64,000 nt of DNA from Nitrospira sp. (GCA_030692565.1 JAUYAO010000041.1:62001-126000), one strand, 5' to 3'; shown: positions 28,243 through 37,001, counted from the stretch's first letter. Program-made: numbers and translations. The notes: a model not told the origin generated them from the sequence alone.

Positions 28243-28890
28243 ATGCGCTTAGATTTCCTCAATCGCCTTCAGAAAGAACTTTCCGTTACGAGCACCGCTC
28301 TCCACGAAGCGGTTGTCTCAATTGCGGAGCGTGTCAATCGCAAGGTTCAGATCCTCCGCCTCCATTGGCAGGCATCAAGCGTACTTGAGCGAATCGATGC
28401 CATCAGCCAGGATCTTGGACATCAGATCGTTGACCAGATCTCCCGCCGCCCCTCCGAGCGCCGCCCTCTCGATCCTGACCTCTCGGAGGTCGACAACACC
28501 ATCCATCGTGCCACCACCCGCATCCAGACGCTCAAACAATCACTGGTTGAACTCGATGTTCAAATCAGGCAGCTGAAGCTGGAAACCATCCACGAAGACC
28601 TCCTTCGCCTCCAGCAGGATCTCAGCCAACGTTCGGCCGGCATTGAACGAGTCATGATCCCGCACAGTTCTGCCGCTGTCGGACAACGCATTGGCGACGT
28701 TCCGCGTGCATCATCCATTCACATCGCCACGGTCATGCGCGGACCATTCCTGTTGGCGCCTGCTGAGGACCTGACCTTCCGTACAGGCGACATTGTCGTC
28801 CTCATGGGCGGACAGACGGAACTGGATCATCTCTCCACCTGGTTTACCCGCCGCCGTCACTCCACCTCCTCCGCAACGCAGTCCGCCTAG
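28243..28890 (+). CDS. Coiled-coil protein with a C-terminal RCK_C (TrkA-C) domain
   Basis: 215 residues. Residues 1-140 are long amphipathic helices with heptad-like Leu/Ile spacing (TRIQTLKQSLVELDVQIRQLK). Residues ~145-205 form a TrkA-C/RCK_C domain (VMIPHSSAAVGQRIGDV, the FLLAPAEDLTFRTGDIVVLMG core). No membrane segment and no RCK-N nucleotide-binding domain is present. RCK_C domains bind small ligands and regulate K+ channels or transporters. No transporter gene is adjacent, so the target is unknown. Confidence 0.75.
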   Translation: MRLDFLNRLQKELSVTSTALHEAVVSIAERVNRKVQILRLHWQASSVLERIDAISQDLGHQIVDQISRRPSERRPLDPDLSEVDNTIHRATTRIQTLKQSLVELDVQIRQLKLETIHEDLLRLQQDLSQRSAGIERVMIPHSSAAVGQRIGDVPRASSIHIATVMRGPFLLAPAEDLTFRTGDIVVLMGGQTELDHLSTWFTRRRHSTSSATQSA

Positions 28891-28919
28891 CCCCATAGGC
28901 AGAAGCCTAGGCCTTCCGG

Positions 28920-28925
28920 TAGAAT
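28920..28925 (+). promoter_or_regulatory. -10 element abutting the htrA start
   Basis: TAGAAT ends 6 bases before the htrA ATG at 28932, the same spacing as at dnaE. The -35 region is poor and no ribosome-binding site is visible, so a leaderless transcript is possible. Confidence 0.4.
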
Positions 28926-28931
28926 GAACGC

Positions 28932-30329
28932 ATGATGATGCGTGGGCCTCGATCTCTTAGAGCCACTCTGATCTTCTCCGCGCTCCTATTCCCTTGGGCA
29001 AATCCTCTCCCTTGGGCAAATCCTCTCGCGACGGCAGCGATCACGGATTCTCCGGGAATACGGATGCTCGAAGAAATTCAAACCGTCATTACCGATCTGG
29101 CGGAGCAGGCCAAGCCGTCCGTCGTGAACCTCTTTCCGATTTCAGGTGCGGGACGACCGCGTGAATCGGGTGCAGACCGCACGCCCGGTGCATCGGGGTC
29201 CGGATCCGGCCTCATTGTGGACAACGAGGGACACATCGTCACGAACAACCATGTCATCGGCGATGCCCTTGAAGTCGAGGTCCGTTTATTCGACAAGACG
29301 AAATTGATCGCACAAGTCGTAGGCAAAGATCCGGACACCGATCTGGCACTCCTAAAAGTCACCGTCGATCGCGCGTTGCCTTTTGCCCGATTTGGCGATT
29401 CCAGCGCGGTGCGCGTCGGTCAGTGGGTGCTTGCTGTGGGGAACCCGTTTGGACTTGATCGCACCGTCACGCTGGGTGTGGTGAGCGGAATCGGACGGGA
29501 AAACGTCAATCTCTCCCGTTACGAAAACTTCATTCAGACCGACGCCTCGATTAACCCCGGCAATTCCGGCGGACCGCTCTTCAACCTGCGCGGGGAAGTC
29601 ATCGGCATCAATACCGCCATCATCAACTTCGCCCAAGGGATCGGATTTGCCATTCCTTCGAATATGACCAAACAGGTCATTCAGCAACTGATCGCACGCG
29701 GCAAAGTGGTGCGCGGATGGCTGGGGGTCGGCATCCAGCCGCTCACGCCGGAGCTGGCGAAAAAATTCGGTGTGACTGAAGGCGAAGGGATCCTCGTCAA
29801 TGAGGTCTTCGAAAAAGATCCGGCCGCCGAAGCCGGCATCAAGCCCGGCGACATTATTCTGACGATCGACGGCAGCGTGGTAGACTCGCCGAACAAGCTG
29901 TCCCGCTTGATCGGCGCGCTCCCGCCCGGCGCTGCCCCGAAGATCGAAGTCATCCGAGATTTCACGCGACACATCCTCACCGTTCCCTTGAGCGAACGAC
30001 GGGACACCGCGGTCATGGCCTCTCTCCCGCAGTCCCGAACCGAGGTGAAACTGGGGCTCGATCTTCAGGACCTCTCAGCCGGACTGGCAGAAAAATTCAA
30101 ACTCCGCGAAACGCGCGGCGTGCTGATTACCAAAGTTGATCCAGGCAGCCTGGCTCACGCAGAAGGGCTTCGTGAAGGCGACCTGATCAAGGAAGTCAAC
30201 CGCGCCGACGTGGCCACCGTCGGCGAATTCACGTCGGCGATCACAAAAGTCCGGCGCGGCGACACGGTCCTACTCCGCGTCCTTCGAGAAAATCGCGCGT
30301 TCTACGTCGTCCTCAAATCCACCGACTAA
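28932..30329 (+). CDS. Periplasmic serine protease of the HtrA/DegP family
   Basis: 465 residues: signal-like N-terminus, trypsin-like protease domain and two PDZ domains (about 270-360 and 365-465). Catalytic residues are His107 (VTNNHVIG), Asp137 (PDTDLALLKV) and Ser212 (GNSGGPL). The role is quality control of envelope proteins. The hydrophobic N-terminus holds an 18-bp perfect tandem duplication giving PWANPL twice. The gene is convergent with the EF-G-like gene downstream, only six bases apart. Confidence 0.92.
   Translation: MMMRGPRSLRATLIFSALLFPWANPLPWANPLATAAITDSPGIRMLEEIQTVITDLAEQAKPSVVNLFPISGAGRPRESGADRTPGASGSGSGLIVDNEGHIVTNNHVIGDALEVEVRLFDKTKLIAQVVGKDPDTDLALLKVTVDRALPFARFGDSSAVRVGQWVLAVGNPFGLDRTVTLGVVSGIGRENVNLSRYENFIQTDASINPGNSGGPLFNLRGEVIGINTAIINFAQGIGFAIPSNMTKQVIQQLIARGKVVRGWLGVGIQPLTPELAKKFGVTEGEGILVNEVFEKDPAAEAGIKPGDIILTIDGSVVDSPNKLSRLIGALPPGAAPKIEVIRDFTRHILTVPLSERRDTAVMASLPQSRTEVKLGLDLQDLSAGLAEKFKLRETRGVLITKVDPGSLAHAEGLREGDLIKEVNRADVATVGEFTSAITKVRRGDTVLLRVLRENRAFYVVLKSTD
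28991..29026 (+). repeat. 18-bp perfect tandem duplication inside the htrA signal region
   Basis: CCCTTGGGCAAATCCTCT occurs twice head to tail, in frame, lengthening the hydrophobic leader by six residues. Confidence 0.9.
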
Positions 30330-30335
30330 GCGGCC

Positions 30336-32438
30336 TTAGTGCGCCGCGACGGCATGCGGTTCAACCTTGTGTCCCTCAATGATCTTCCCCGCCAGCTCTC
30401 GCGGAACTTCCTCGTAGCGGGCAAACTCCATCCCGTAACTGCCCCGCCCGCCGGTCATTGCGTTCAGCGCCGGGGCATACTTCAGCAACTCCGCTAACGG
30501 CACGAGGGCTTTGATCTGTTCGGCATGGTCATCCGCCTGCACCGAAACAATTCGTCCCCGGCGCGCATTGATGTCCCCCATGACGGCGCCGACGGTGTCC
30601 GTTGGGGCCTCGACCTCCACCAGCATCAGCGGCTCAAGCAGAACGGGATGTCCCGCCTCCATGGCCTTCTTGAAGGCCATCGACCCGGCAATCTTGAATG
30701 CCATCTCGGAAGAATCGACGACGTGGAAGGAACCGTCATAGACCGTCACGCGCACATCCACAACGGGGAACCCGCTCAGGCCGCCCTCCTGCATGGCCTC
30801 CACCACGCCCTTCTCAATTGCCGGAATAAAGTTGCGCGGGATCGCTCCCCCGACCACACGATTCTCAAAGACAAATCCTTCTCCCCTCGCCAGAGGGGCG
30901 ATTTCCAGCCAGCAATCGCCAAACTGACCGTGGCCACCCGTTTGCTTCTTATACTTCCCCTGCGCCTGCGAGACGGCTTTGATCGTCTCCCGATAAGGGA
31001 CTTTGGGCGTGTGAAGCGTGACGTCCGCTCCGAATTTCCGGTGGAGCTTCTCCAGCGCCAGATCGATATGGAGTTGCCCCATTCCACTGAGCACCATATC
31101 CTTGGTCTCGGGGTTGCGAACAAATTCCAGCGTCGGGTCTTCCTCGATCAACTTATGCAAACCAAGGCTCACTTTGTCGATTTCCGACTTGGACTTGGCC
31201 GCAATGGCGAACGATAACACCGGACGAGGCAAGGCAAAGGACGGATAACAGATCGGCGCACTCTCGTGACAGAGCGTGTCGCCTGTCTGCGTATCCTTGA
31301 GTTTCCCGATCGCTACAATGTCTCCCGACTTGGCCGCACTGATGAGCACATGCTTCTTGCCCAATAGCGTATAGAAATGGCCGAGCTTCTCACGGACGTG
31401 TCTCGTCCCGTTGAGGACCGTCGAGTCCGCCTGGATCGTTCCTGACAAGACCCGGCAATAGGACAGCCTCCCGACGAAGGGGTCGATGATCGTCTTGAAG
31501 ATCAGACCGGAAAACGGCTCTTGCAGGCTCCCCTTCCGTTCGCACGGCTGCCCAGTTTCTGGGTGCCGCCCTAGCGCAGGATGGATGGCAGCCCGTTCCG
31601 CAGACGACGGCAGTAGGGTGACAAGAGCATTGAGCAATGACCATACGCCGACATTGCGCAGCGCCGAGCCGGCATAGACCGGAAGGAACTGCCTGGTCTG
31701 GATATCGCTCCGAAGCCCGTCCACCAATTCATCCCGATTCAAATCGCCTTGTTCCAGATAGCGACTCAGCAGCCCCTCATCACGCTCAGCGACCGCTTCG
31801 ATTAATTGTTTCCGCGCATGCTTGACCGCCTGTTCCATCTCGGGAGGAGCTGCGGCTCGTTCGATCTTGGGAGAGGAGCACCCTGAACGGATCAATGTTT
31901 CATCCAGCAGATCAATCATGAAATCGAAACCGGAACCGGAGTGCGCAGGCAGCACCATAGGAATCGGCGTACACTCCAGCTGCGTCCGGCAGAGATCCAA
32001 GGCAGCGTCGAACGAGGCGCCTTCCCTATCCAACCCGTTCACGAACACGAGACACGGCAAGCCCAGATCTCTCACTCTGTGCCAAAGGCGGGCCAGTTCA
32101 GTCCGGACTCCGGCGTCGGGATTGAGTACGATGATGACCGCATCAACGGCCCGCAAGGCGGACAGCGATTCACCCGATAGGCTCAGCGCGCCGGGAGAAT
32201 CGACGAGCGTGACCGCCGTCTGATTCCAGGTGAAGTGGAGAAGGCTCGTGCTGGCGGAACAGTGATGATGGAGTTCTTCCGGTTCGAAATCGGAAACGGT
32301 CGTGCCCTGGAGTACGGAACCGAGAGTCGGGATGGCACCGCTTGCGTAAAGCAGGGCCTCGGTGAGGGATGTCTTGCCTGCGCCGACGTTGGACACCAAC
32401 GCGATATTCCTGACGGACTCTGCGCGAATCTCGCCCAT
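30336..32438 (-). CDS. EF-G-like translational GTPase family protein, divergent G motifs
   Basis: 700 residues with EF-G layout: GTP-binding domain, domain II (LIFKTIIDPFVGRLSYCRVLSG), domains III-V (YKKQTGGHGQFGD, GAIPRNFIPAIEKGV, MGDINARRGRI). The G motifs depart from consensus: P-loop SNVGAGKTS, G3 DSPGALS instead of DTPGH, and G4 NGLD instead of NKxD. The catalytic His of G3 is thus absent. It resembles the second, EF-G-like paralogue (FusA2/EF-G-2 type) rather than the essential EF-G. No ribosomal protein genes are adjacent. Function uncertain; may bind ribosomes with slow GTP turnover. Confidence 0.85.
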   Translation of the reverse strand: MGEIRAESVRNIALVSNVGAGKTSLTEALLYASGAIPTLGSVLQGTTVSDFEPEELHHHCSASTSLLHFTWNQTAVTLVDSPGALSLSGESLSALRAVDAVIIVLNPDAGVRTELARLWHRVRDLGLPCLVFVNGLDREGASFDAALDLCRTQLECTPIPMVLPAHSGSGFDFMIDLLDETLIRSGCSSPKIERAAAPPEMEQAVKHARKQLIEAVAERDEGLLSRYLEQGDLNRDELVDGLRSDIQTRQFLPVYAGSALRNVGVWSLLNALVTLLPSSAERAAIHPALGRHPETGQPCERKGSLQEPFSGLIFKTIIDPFVGRLSYCRVLSGTIQADSTVLNGTRHVREKLGHFYTLLGKKHVLISAAKSGDIVAIGKLKDTQTGDTLCHESAPICYPSFALPRPVLSFAIAAKSKSEIDKVSLGLHKLIEEDPTLEFVRNPETKDMVLSGMGQLHIDLALEKLHRKFGADVTLHTPKVPYRETIKAVSQAQGKYKKQTGGHGQFGDCWLEIAPLARGEGFVFENRVVGGAIPRNFIPAIEKGVVEAMQEGGLSGFPVVDVRVTVYDGSFHVVDSSEMAFKIAGSMAFKKAMEAGHPVLLEPLMLVEVEAPTDTVGAVMGDINARRGRIVSVQADDHAEQIKALVPLAELLKYAPALNAMTGGRGSYGMEFARYEEVPRELAGKIIEGHKVEPHAVAAH

Positions 32439-32542
32439 GGCAGACCCTCCTTATAGCTAGTCGCACATATTGTTAGACCATCCGCCTCCTCATTGTCGTC
32501 CCTGCTTGTTTGTCGTCTCGCCCTGACTGATCGAGTCCCTTC

Positions 32543-33241
32543 TTATACCTTAATCCATCCTTCATCGGCAAAGCTCACGTATCGACCGTCTCCGATGACC
32601 AGATGGTCCAACACACGAATCCCCAGCACTTCGCCGGCCGTCACCAGTCGGTCCGTCAATCGACGATCTTCGCTACTCGGTGTCGGATCACCGCTGGGGT
32701 GATTGTGCAGGAAAATCACACCCGCGGCAGACTCACGGACCGCAAGGGCAAACACTTCGCGCGGATGGACGATGCTCAAGGTGAGACTCCCCTCCGACAC
32801 CGTGGCCTCTTTCATGACCGTATTCTTCGCATCGAGCAAGATGACCTTGAAGATTTCGTGCTTGAGATCGCGTACCAGTGGGTGGAAGTGCCGAAACAAA
32901 TCTGAGCTGGATGAAATTTTTGTCCCCGTCGAGAGAGGAATCGCCATGGCTCGCTTTCCCAATTCAAGCGCCGCCTTCAGCTGGGCAACTTTTGCCGGAC
33001 CTATCCCTGGAATCGTACAAAGCTCTTCAATTCCGCTCCGGGCCAACGATGCCAGCCCGCCGACACGGTGCAGCAGCTCCATCGCGACCTGCACTGCGGA
33101 TGAATCTCGACGTCCAGTTCTCAACAAAATCGCCAACAATTGCGCATCCGAGAGAATCTCAGGCCCTTTGGCCAGAAGACGTTCTCTCGGACGTTCAGTC
33201 GCAGGCCAGTGCCCGATCCCTCTGTGAGTGTCAGTCGTCAT
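32543..33241 (-). CDS. radC: RadC family protein with JAB/MPN domain
   Basis: 232 residues: N-terminal helix-hairpin-helix region (LCTIPGIGPAKVAQLKAA) and a C-terminal JAB/MPN metalloprotease-like domain with the HNHPSGDPTPSSED motif. RadC was first linked to DNA repair, but that role is disputed; the family is often found near mobile DNA. Length is typical and all metal ligands are present. Nothing nearby points to a specific function. Confidence 0.9.
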   Translation of the reverse strand: MTTDTHRGIGHWPATERPRERLLAKGPEILSDAQLLAILLRTGRRDSSAVQVAMELLHRVGGLASLARSGIEELCTIPGIGPAKVAQLKAALELGKRAMAIPLSTGTKISSSSDLFRHFHPLVRDLKHEIFKVILLDAKNTVMKEATVSEGSLTLSIVHPREVFALAVRESAAGVIFLHNHPSGDPTPSSEDRRLTDRLVTAGEVLGIRVLDHLVIGDGRYVSFADEGWIKV

Positions 33242-33296
33242 GATTCACCCTCTCTGAACAAAAATCTGACGCCACGCACCTTTTTGCACGACCCCC

Positions 33297-33315
33297 TGGG
33301 GTAGGTTTTACCCCA
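33297..33315. promoter_or_regulatory. Operator-like inverted repeat
   Basis: TGGGGTA-GGTTT-TACCCCA is a perfect 7-bp inverted repeat located about 55 bases before the putative sigma54 promoter. It could be an activator site or a hairpin. Confidence 0.35.
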
Positions 33316-33367
33316 TGGAGACAACTACGTAACCGATAAACCATTGAAATATTGACACACGACAATT

Positions 33368-33383
33368 TGGTGCAGCTTTTGCT
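33368..33383 (+). promoter_or_regulatory. Possible sigma54 (-24/-12) promoter
   Basis: TGGTGCAGCTTTTGCT contains GG and GC separated by exactly 10 bases, with the TTGCT of the -12 box; positions 4-5 of the consensus -24 box are not matched. It lies 45 bases before the zinc-ribbon ORF. Confidence 0.35.
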
Positions 33384-33427
33384 TTATTCGGCATACAGCG
33401 GTTCACGCAGACACCTGGGAGGATTCG

Positions 33428-33601
33428 ATGGAATGTCCGAAATGTAAAGGGCTGATGATGTTGGAGCGGTTCTCAGATTTCTTCCTCATTTTCTACGCCT
33501 GGAAATGCATCAACTGCGGCGCGATCATCGATCGCACGATTTCCAATAATCGAAGAAAGAGTCTGGCCGCTCGGGATACCCAACCGGTATCAGCAAGCTA
33601 A
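33428..33601 (+). CDS. 57-residue zinc-ribbon protein
   Basis: A short ORF with GGGAGG seven bases before the ATG. It encodes MECPKCKGLM, a hydrophobic stretch (FFLIFYAWK), then CINCGAII and a basic tail. Two CxxC pairs (Cys3/Cys6 and the later pair) predict a zinc ribbon. Small CPxCxG-type proteins of this sort are common and mostly of unknown function. It stands alone between radC (divergent) and rsmD. Confidence 0.75.
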   Translation: MECPKCKGLMMLERFSDFFLIFYAWKCINCGAIIDRTISNNRRKSLAARDTQPVSAS

Positions 33602-33673
33602 ACGATCGAGCATTGATTCGCTTTCGTCCGATCCGACCCAGGCTATCGAATCGCCCTTATCGGAGGGCTCGCG

Positions 33674-33693
33674 CATCCACTCAGGAGTGGATG
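33674..33693. other. Short perfect hairpin
   Basis: CATCCACTC-AG-GAGTGGATG, a 9-bp stem with a 2-base centre, 72 bases after the zinc-ribbon ORF. There is no T-run, so it is not a clear terminator. Confidence 0.4.
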
Positions 33694-33819
33694 TGGCGGT
33701 AAGTATAGCGGCTTCCTAACTGACGGTCAAAGCCATCCATCCCTCTGACTCTTTCTAGGCAAACTCACATCGGCACCAGCCCTTGAGTTCCATCCAGCAC
33801 TTCACCCCCGTGCCGTCCC

Positions 33820-33849
33820 TTGACCCCTATAAAAACGCTGTGTTACAGT
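33820..33849 (+). promoter_or_regulatory. Putative promoter of rsmD-coaD-aminotransferase
   Basis: TTGACC (33820-33825), 18-base spacer, TACAGT (33844-33849), 34 bases before the rsmD ATG. Confidence 0.45.
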
Positions 33850-33883
33850 CGCGCTCTCTTAACGATGTCCCCTATTTACTGAC

Positions 33884-34450
33884 ATGCGAGTTATAGCTGG
33901 ATCCCACCGGGGTCGACGCCTTCAGGGACCGCACGGCACCACACTCCGTCCCACCTCTGACCGAGTCAGGGAAGCATTGTTTTCTATCCTGGGTAACCGG
34001 CTTCCAGACAGTCGCGTGTTGGATCTCTTTGCGGGAACCGGAGCGATCGGCATTGAGGCACTCAGCCGTGGAGCAGCGCACGTGACCGCCGTTGAGTCGC
34101 AAGCGGAATCCTTGAAACTCTTGCGGCACAATGTCGCGGAGTGCGGGATGAACACCCTCGTCACGATTCAAGCAAGAACGGTCAAACAATTTCTGACCAG
34201 GCCTGAGCTGTGGGGCGGCCCCTATGATATTGTGTTTGCCGATCCTCCGTATGACCTCGCCTACAAACTGGAAGACATCTTCCAAACCGTCCATGCTACA
34301 CTCACGCCACCCGATGCCTGGCTCGTCGTCGAACATGCGTCGAAATCCACCCTTCCCGACCGGCTCGGCTTGGCAACGTTTAGGAAGCACTATCAATACG
34401 GAGATACGGCGCTGTCGATCTATTCGTTTCCCGCAGAGGCCACAGTATGA
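33884..34450 (+). CDS. rsmD: 16S rRNA (guanine966-N2)-methyltransferase RsmD
   Basis: SAM-dependent methyltransferase acting on G966 of 16S rRNA in the assembled 30S particle. The 188-residue protein has MRVIAGSHRGRRL, RPTSDRVREALFSIL, the SAM loop LDLFAGTGAIGIEALSRGA and the catalytic DPPY. Its stop overlaps the coaD ATG; the rsmD-coaD pair is conserved in many bacteria. Confidence 0.94.
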   Translation: MRVIAGSHRGRRLQGPHGTTLRPTSDRVREALFSILGNRLPDSRVLDLFAGTGAIGIEALSRGAAHVTAVESQAESLKLLRHNVAECGMNTLVTIQARTVKQFLTRPELWGGPYDIVFADPPYDLAYKLEDIFQTVHATLTPPDAWLVVEHASKSTLPDRLGLATFRKHYQYGDTALSIYSFPAEATV

Positions 34451-34935
34451 AAATCGGTATATACCCCGGGACCTTTGACCCTATTACGCATGGTCATACC
34501 GATATCATTACACGCAGCCTGCGCGTTTTCGACAAGGTGGTCGTGGCGGTCGCACCGAATCCAGCCAAGCATCCGCTCTTTAATCTGACCGAGCGGCTGG
34601 AGATGGTGAAGCTGGTCATGAAGGATCTGACCCAGGTCGACGTGACCGTCTTCGAAGGCCTCCTGGTTGACTATGTCGCGCGGTCGGGAGCCCATGCCAT
34701 TATTCGAGGGCTGCGAGCCATCTCTGACTTCGAGCACGAATTTCAGATGGCCCTCATCAACCGGAAACTGGCCAAGAATGTGGAGACCGTATTTCTCATG
34801 CCCAGCGAAGAATTTTCGTACCTCTCTTCCACCATCATCAAAGACGTCGCCCAGCACGGCGGTCCGTTAACGGAGTTCCTGCATCCCGACGTGGCTCGAC
34901 GTCTTGAAGAACGAATCCGGAGCCTCAAACAATGA
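34447..34935 (+). CDS. coaD: Phosphopantetheine adenylyltransferase
   Basis: Penultimate step of coenzyme A synthesis (phosphopantetheine + ATP to dephospho-CoA). 162 residues with YPGTFDPITHGHTDII (HxGH nucleotidyltransferase motif), RGLRAISDFEHEFQMA and EEFSYLSSTIIKDVA. ATGA overlaps on both sides. Acts downstream of CoaBC, encoded at 6707. Confidence 0.96.
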   Translation: MKIGIYPGTFDPITHGHTDIITRSLRVFDKVVVAVAPNPAKHPLFNLTERLEMVKLVMKDLTQVDVTVFEGLLVDYVARSGAHAIIRGLRAISDFEHEFQMALINRKLAKNVETVFLMPSEEFSYLSSTIIKDVAQHGGPLTEFLHPDVARRLEERIRSLKQ

Positions 34936-36128
34936 AACTCGCCGCACGCGTCAGTCGAATCACTCCGTCTCCGACATTGGCCATGACCGCGACCGCCAAA
35001 GCCATGGCTGCGCAAGGGATCGATGTCGTCGATTTCTCATCCGGGGAACCGGATTTCGATACGCCGGAACCCGTCAAGGCCGCGGCCGAAGCAGCCATTC
35101 GCGCCGGCTTTACGAAATATACCCCTTCGTCAGGCATCGACGAGCTTCGTCAAGCCATTGCCGATAAACTTCTCGCTGAGCAAGGTTTGCGCTATGAGAA
35201 GGCCCAAATCTTGGTTTCCTGCGGAGCCAAGCACTCGCTCTACAACGTCGCCGAAGCCCTCCTAGAGGCCGGCGATGAGATTATTATTCCAACACCCTAC
35301 TGGGTGTCCTACGCCGATCAGGCGCTCCTCAATGATGCCACCCCCGTGCTGCTCCCAACCAAGGAAGACGAGGACTATGCCATCAATCCTGAGGAACTGC
35401 AGAAGTTAGTCACGCCGCGCACCAAAGCCATCATCGTCAATAGCCCCTGCAATCCGACCGGAGCCACTTACGACAAACGCACACTGGAGGCCATTGCAAC
35501 CATCGCGGTGAAGCACAACCTCCTGATCATCTCCGATGAAATTTACGAGAAGGTGCTGTACGACGGAGCGACGCATATCAGCATCGCCACCCTGGGACCT
35601 GAAGTGGCCGAGCGCACAGTCATCATCAATGGTGTCTCCAAGGCCTACGCCATGACGGGATGGCGCATCGGCTATGCAGCCGGACCGAAGCCTCTCCTGA
35701 CCGCCATGGCCAATATCCAAAGCCAAAGCACGTCCAATCCCTGCTCGATCTCGCAGAAAGCCGCCGTCGCTGCGCTCAAGCTTGGTGGACCGTTTACAGA
35801 AATGATGGTGGTGGAATTCGACCGGCGAAGAAAAGTCATGGTGGAGCGCCTCAATGCGATTCCTGGTGTGTCCTGCCGGATGCCAGGAGGAGCCTTCTAT
35901 GCCTTTCCCAACATCGGCGGCGTGCTGGGGCGAACAGGACCGAACGGACCGGTGGCTTCACCGCAAGCATTGGCCAACTATCTCTTGAATGAGGCCCATG
36001 TGGCCGTGGTGCCCGGTGAGCCGTTCGGCAGTCAGCATCACATTCGGTTGTCCTATGCGACCAGCATGGACACCATCACGAAGGGATTGGATCGCATTGC
36101 TGCCGCGTTTGGTAAGCTGACAGCATGA
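34932..36128 (+). CDS. Pyridoxal phosphate aminotransferase, class I (aspartate aminotransferase-like)
   Basis: 398 residues of fold-type I aminotransferase. Landmarks: SSGEPDFDTP, YTPSSGIDELR, NSPCNPTGA (cofactor Asn), SDEIYEKV and the Schiff-base Lys237 in NGVSKAYAMTGWRIGY, and a substrate-binding Arg in HIRLSYA. This is the Ib subgroup of bacterial aspartate (or aspartate/prephenate) aminotransferases. ATGA overlap with coaD. Exact amino-acid specificity cannot be fixed by eye. Confidence 0.9.
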   Translation: MKLAARVSRITPSPTLAMTATAKAMAAQGIDVVDFSSGEPDFDTPEPVKAAAEAAIRAGFTKYTPSSGIDELRQAIADKLLAEQGLRYEKAQILVSCGAKHSLYNVAEALLEAGDEIIIPTPYWVSYADQALLNDATPVLLPTKEDEDYAINPEELQKLVTPRTKAIIVNSPCNPTGATYDKRTLEAIATIAVKHNLLIISDEIYEKVLYDGATHISIATLGPEVAERTVIINGVSKAYAMTGWRIGYAAGPKPLLTAMANIQSQSTSNPCSISQKAAVAALKLGGPFTEMMVVEFDRRRKVMVERLNAIPGVSCRMPGGAFYAFPNIGGVLGRTGPNGPVASPQALANYLLNEAHVAVVPGEPFGSQHHIRLSYATSMDTITKGLDRIAAAFGKLTA

Positions 36129-36197
36129 CCGCCACTTGACTCACGCGCAACAAGGGTTATTGATAAATTATCGACTACGCATTCCGGAGGGTCACAC

Positions 36198-36584
36198 GTG
36201 CCTATTTACGAATATCTCTGCCACGATTGTTCATATACGTTTGAACTCAAACAGAGCATGAAAGACGAAGCCGTCGCCACCTGCGCGAAATGCGGCAAAT
36301 CCGTCAGCCGAATCATTTCGGCGCCCGCAATCATGTTCAAGGGATCCGGCTGGTACATTACGGACTATTCGGACAAGATGAAACCGCCGACCGGGGAGAC
36401 CACCAAACCGACGCCCACGGCCACGACAACCGCGCCGGCCGAGTCGTCGGCGACACCAGCGGCAGCGTCGTCATCGACGCCCTCCGCGCCATCTGCGCCG
36501 CCGGCTTCCGGAGGAACGACCAGCTCGTCCACTCCATCCGCCAGCAGCGCACCTGCATCCAGCACCACCTCAGGCCAGAAGTAG
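36198..36584 (+). CDS. FmdB-type zinc ribbon protein
   Basis: 128 residues. Residues 1-45 form the FmdB/CxxC_CXXC_SSSS zinc ribbon (Cys8, Cys11, Cys29, Cys32) with the following GSGWYITDY. The second half is a low-complexity Ala/Pro/Ser/Thr tail. GTG start with CGGAGGG upstream. These proteins are widespread putative regulators of unknown target. Confidence 0.88.
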   Translation: MPIYEYLCHDCSYTFELKQSMKDEAVATCAKCGKSVSRIISAPAIMFKGSGWYITDYSDKMKPPTGETTKPTPTATTTAPAESSATPAAASSSTPSAPSAPPASGGTTSSSTPSASSAPASSTTSGQK

Positions 36585-36599
36585 GCTGACGTCTCCGAG

Positions 36600-37001
36600 C
36601 TACCTTCGCTTGGCCGGAACGTTCTTCTTGACAGGAGCCTTCGCGGCAGGCTTGGCCGTTGGCTTGGCAACCGCCTTGGCAGGAGCCTTCGGGGCCATTG
36701 CCTTGACCGCCTTAACCCGCAACGCCTCGACCTGATTCTGAAGGCTTGAGATCATTCCGGTCTTTTCACGATTCATCCGTCCCAGGTCATCGACTTGGGT
36801 CTGTAGATCTTGCTTCGCCTTAGACAGATCGTTGATCTGATTCTGAAGCTGAGCCTTCTCCATATTCACCGTTTGCACTTCTGAACGGAGCTGTTCCACC
36901 TGGGCCTGAAGCGCAGGCGGCCAATAGTCACAGCCCGACACCGCCACCCCCACCACCGCCACTATCCCGACAAGCATTCGCTGACGCAGCACATTCACCA
37001 T
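36600..37001 (-). CDS. Coiled-coil lipoprotein
   Basis: 133 residues from ATG 37001 (AAGGAGGG upstream). Signal peptide with lipobox VSGC (Cys about residue 23), then a coiled coil (VEQLRSEVQTVNMEKAQLQ and onward, heptad pattern for ~65 residues) and a basic Lys/Ala/Pro tail. Resembles small Lpp-like or SlyB-type spacer lipoproteins, but the family is not recognised. It is convergent with the fmdB-type gene. Confidence 0.78.
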   Translation of the reverse strand: MVNVLRQRMLVGIVAVVGVAVSGCDYWPPALQAQVEQLRSEVQTVNMEKAQLQNQINDLSKAKQDLQTQVDDLGRMNREKTGMISSLQNQVEALRVKAVKAMAPKAPAKAVAKPTAKPAAKAPVKKNVPAKRR

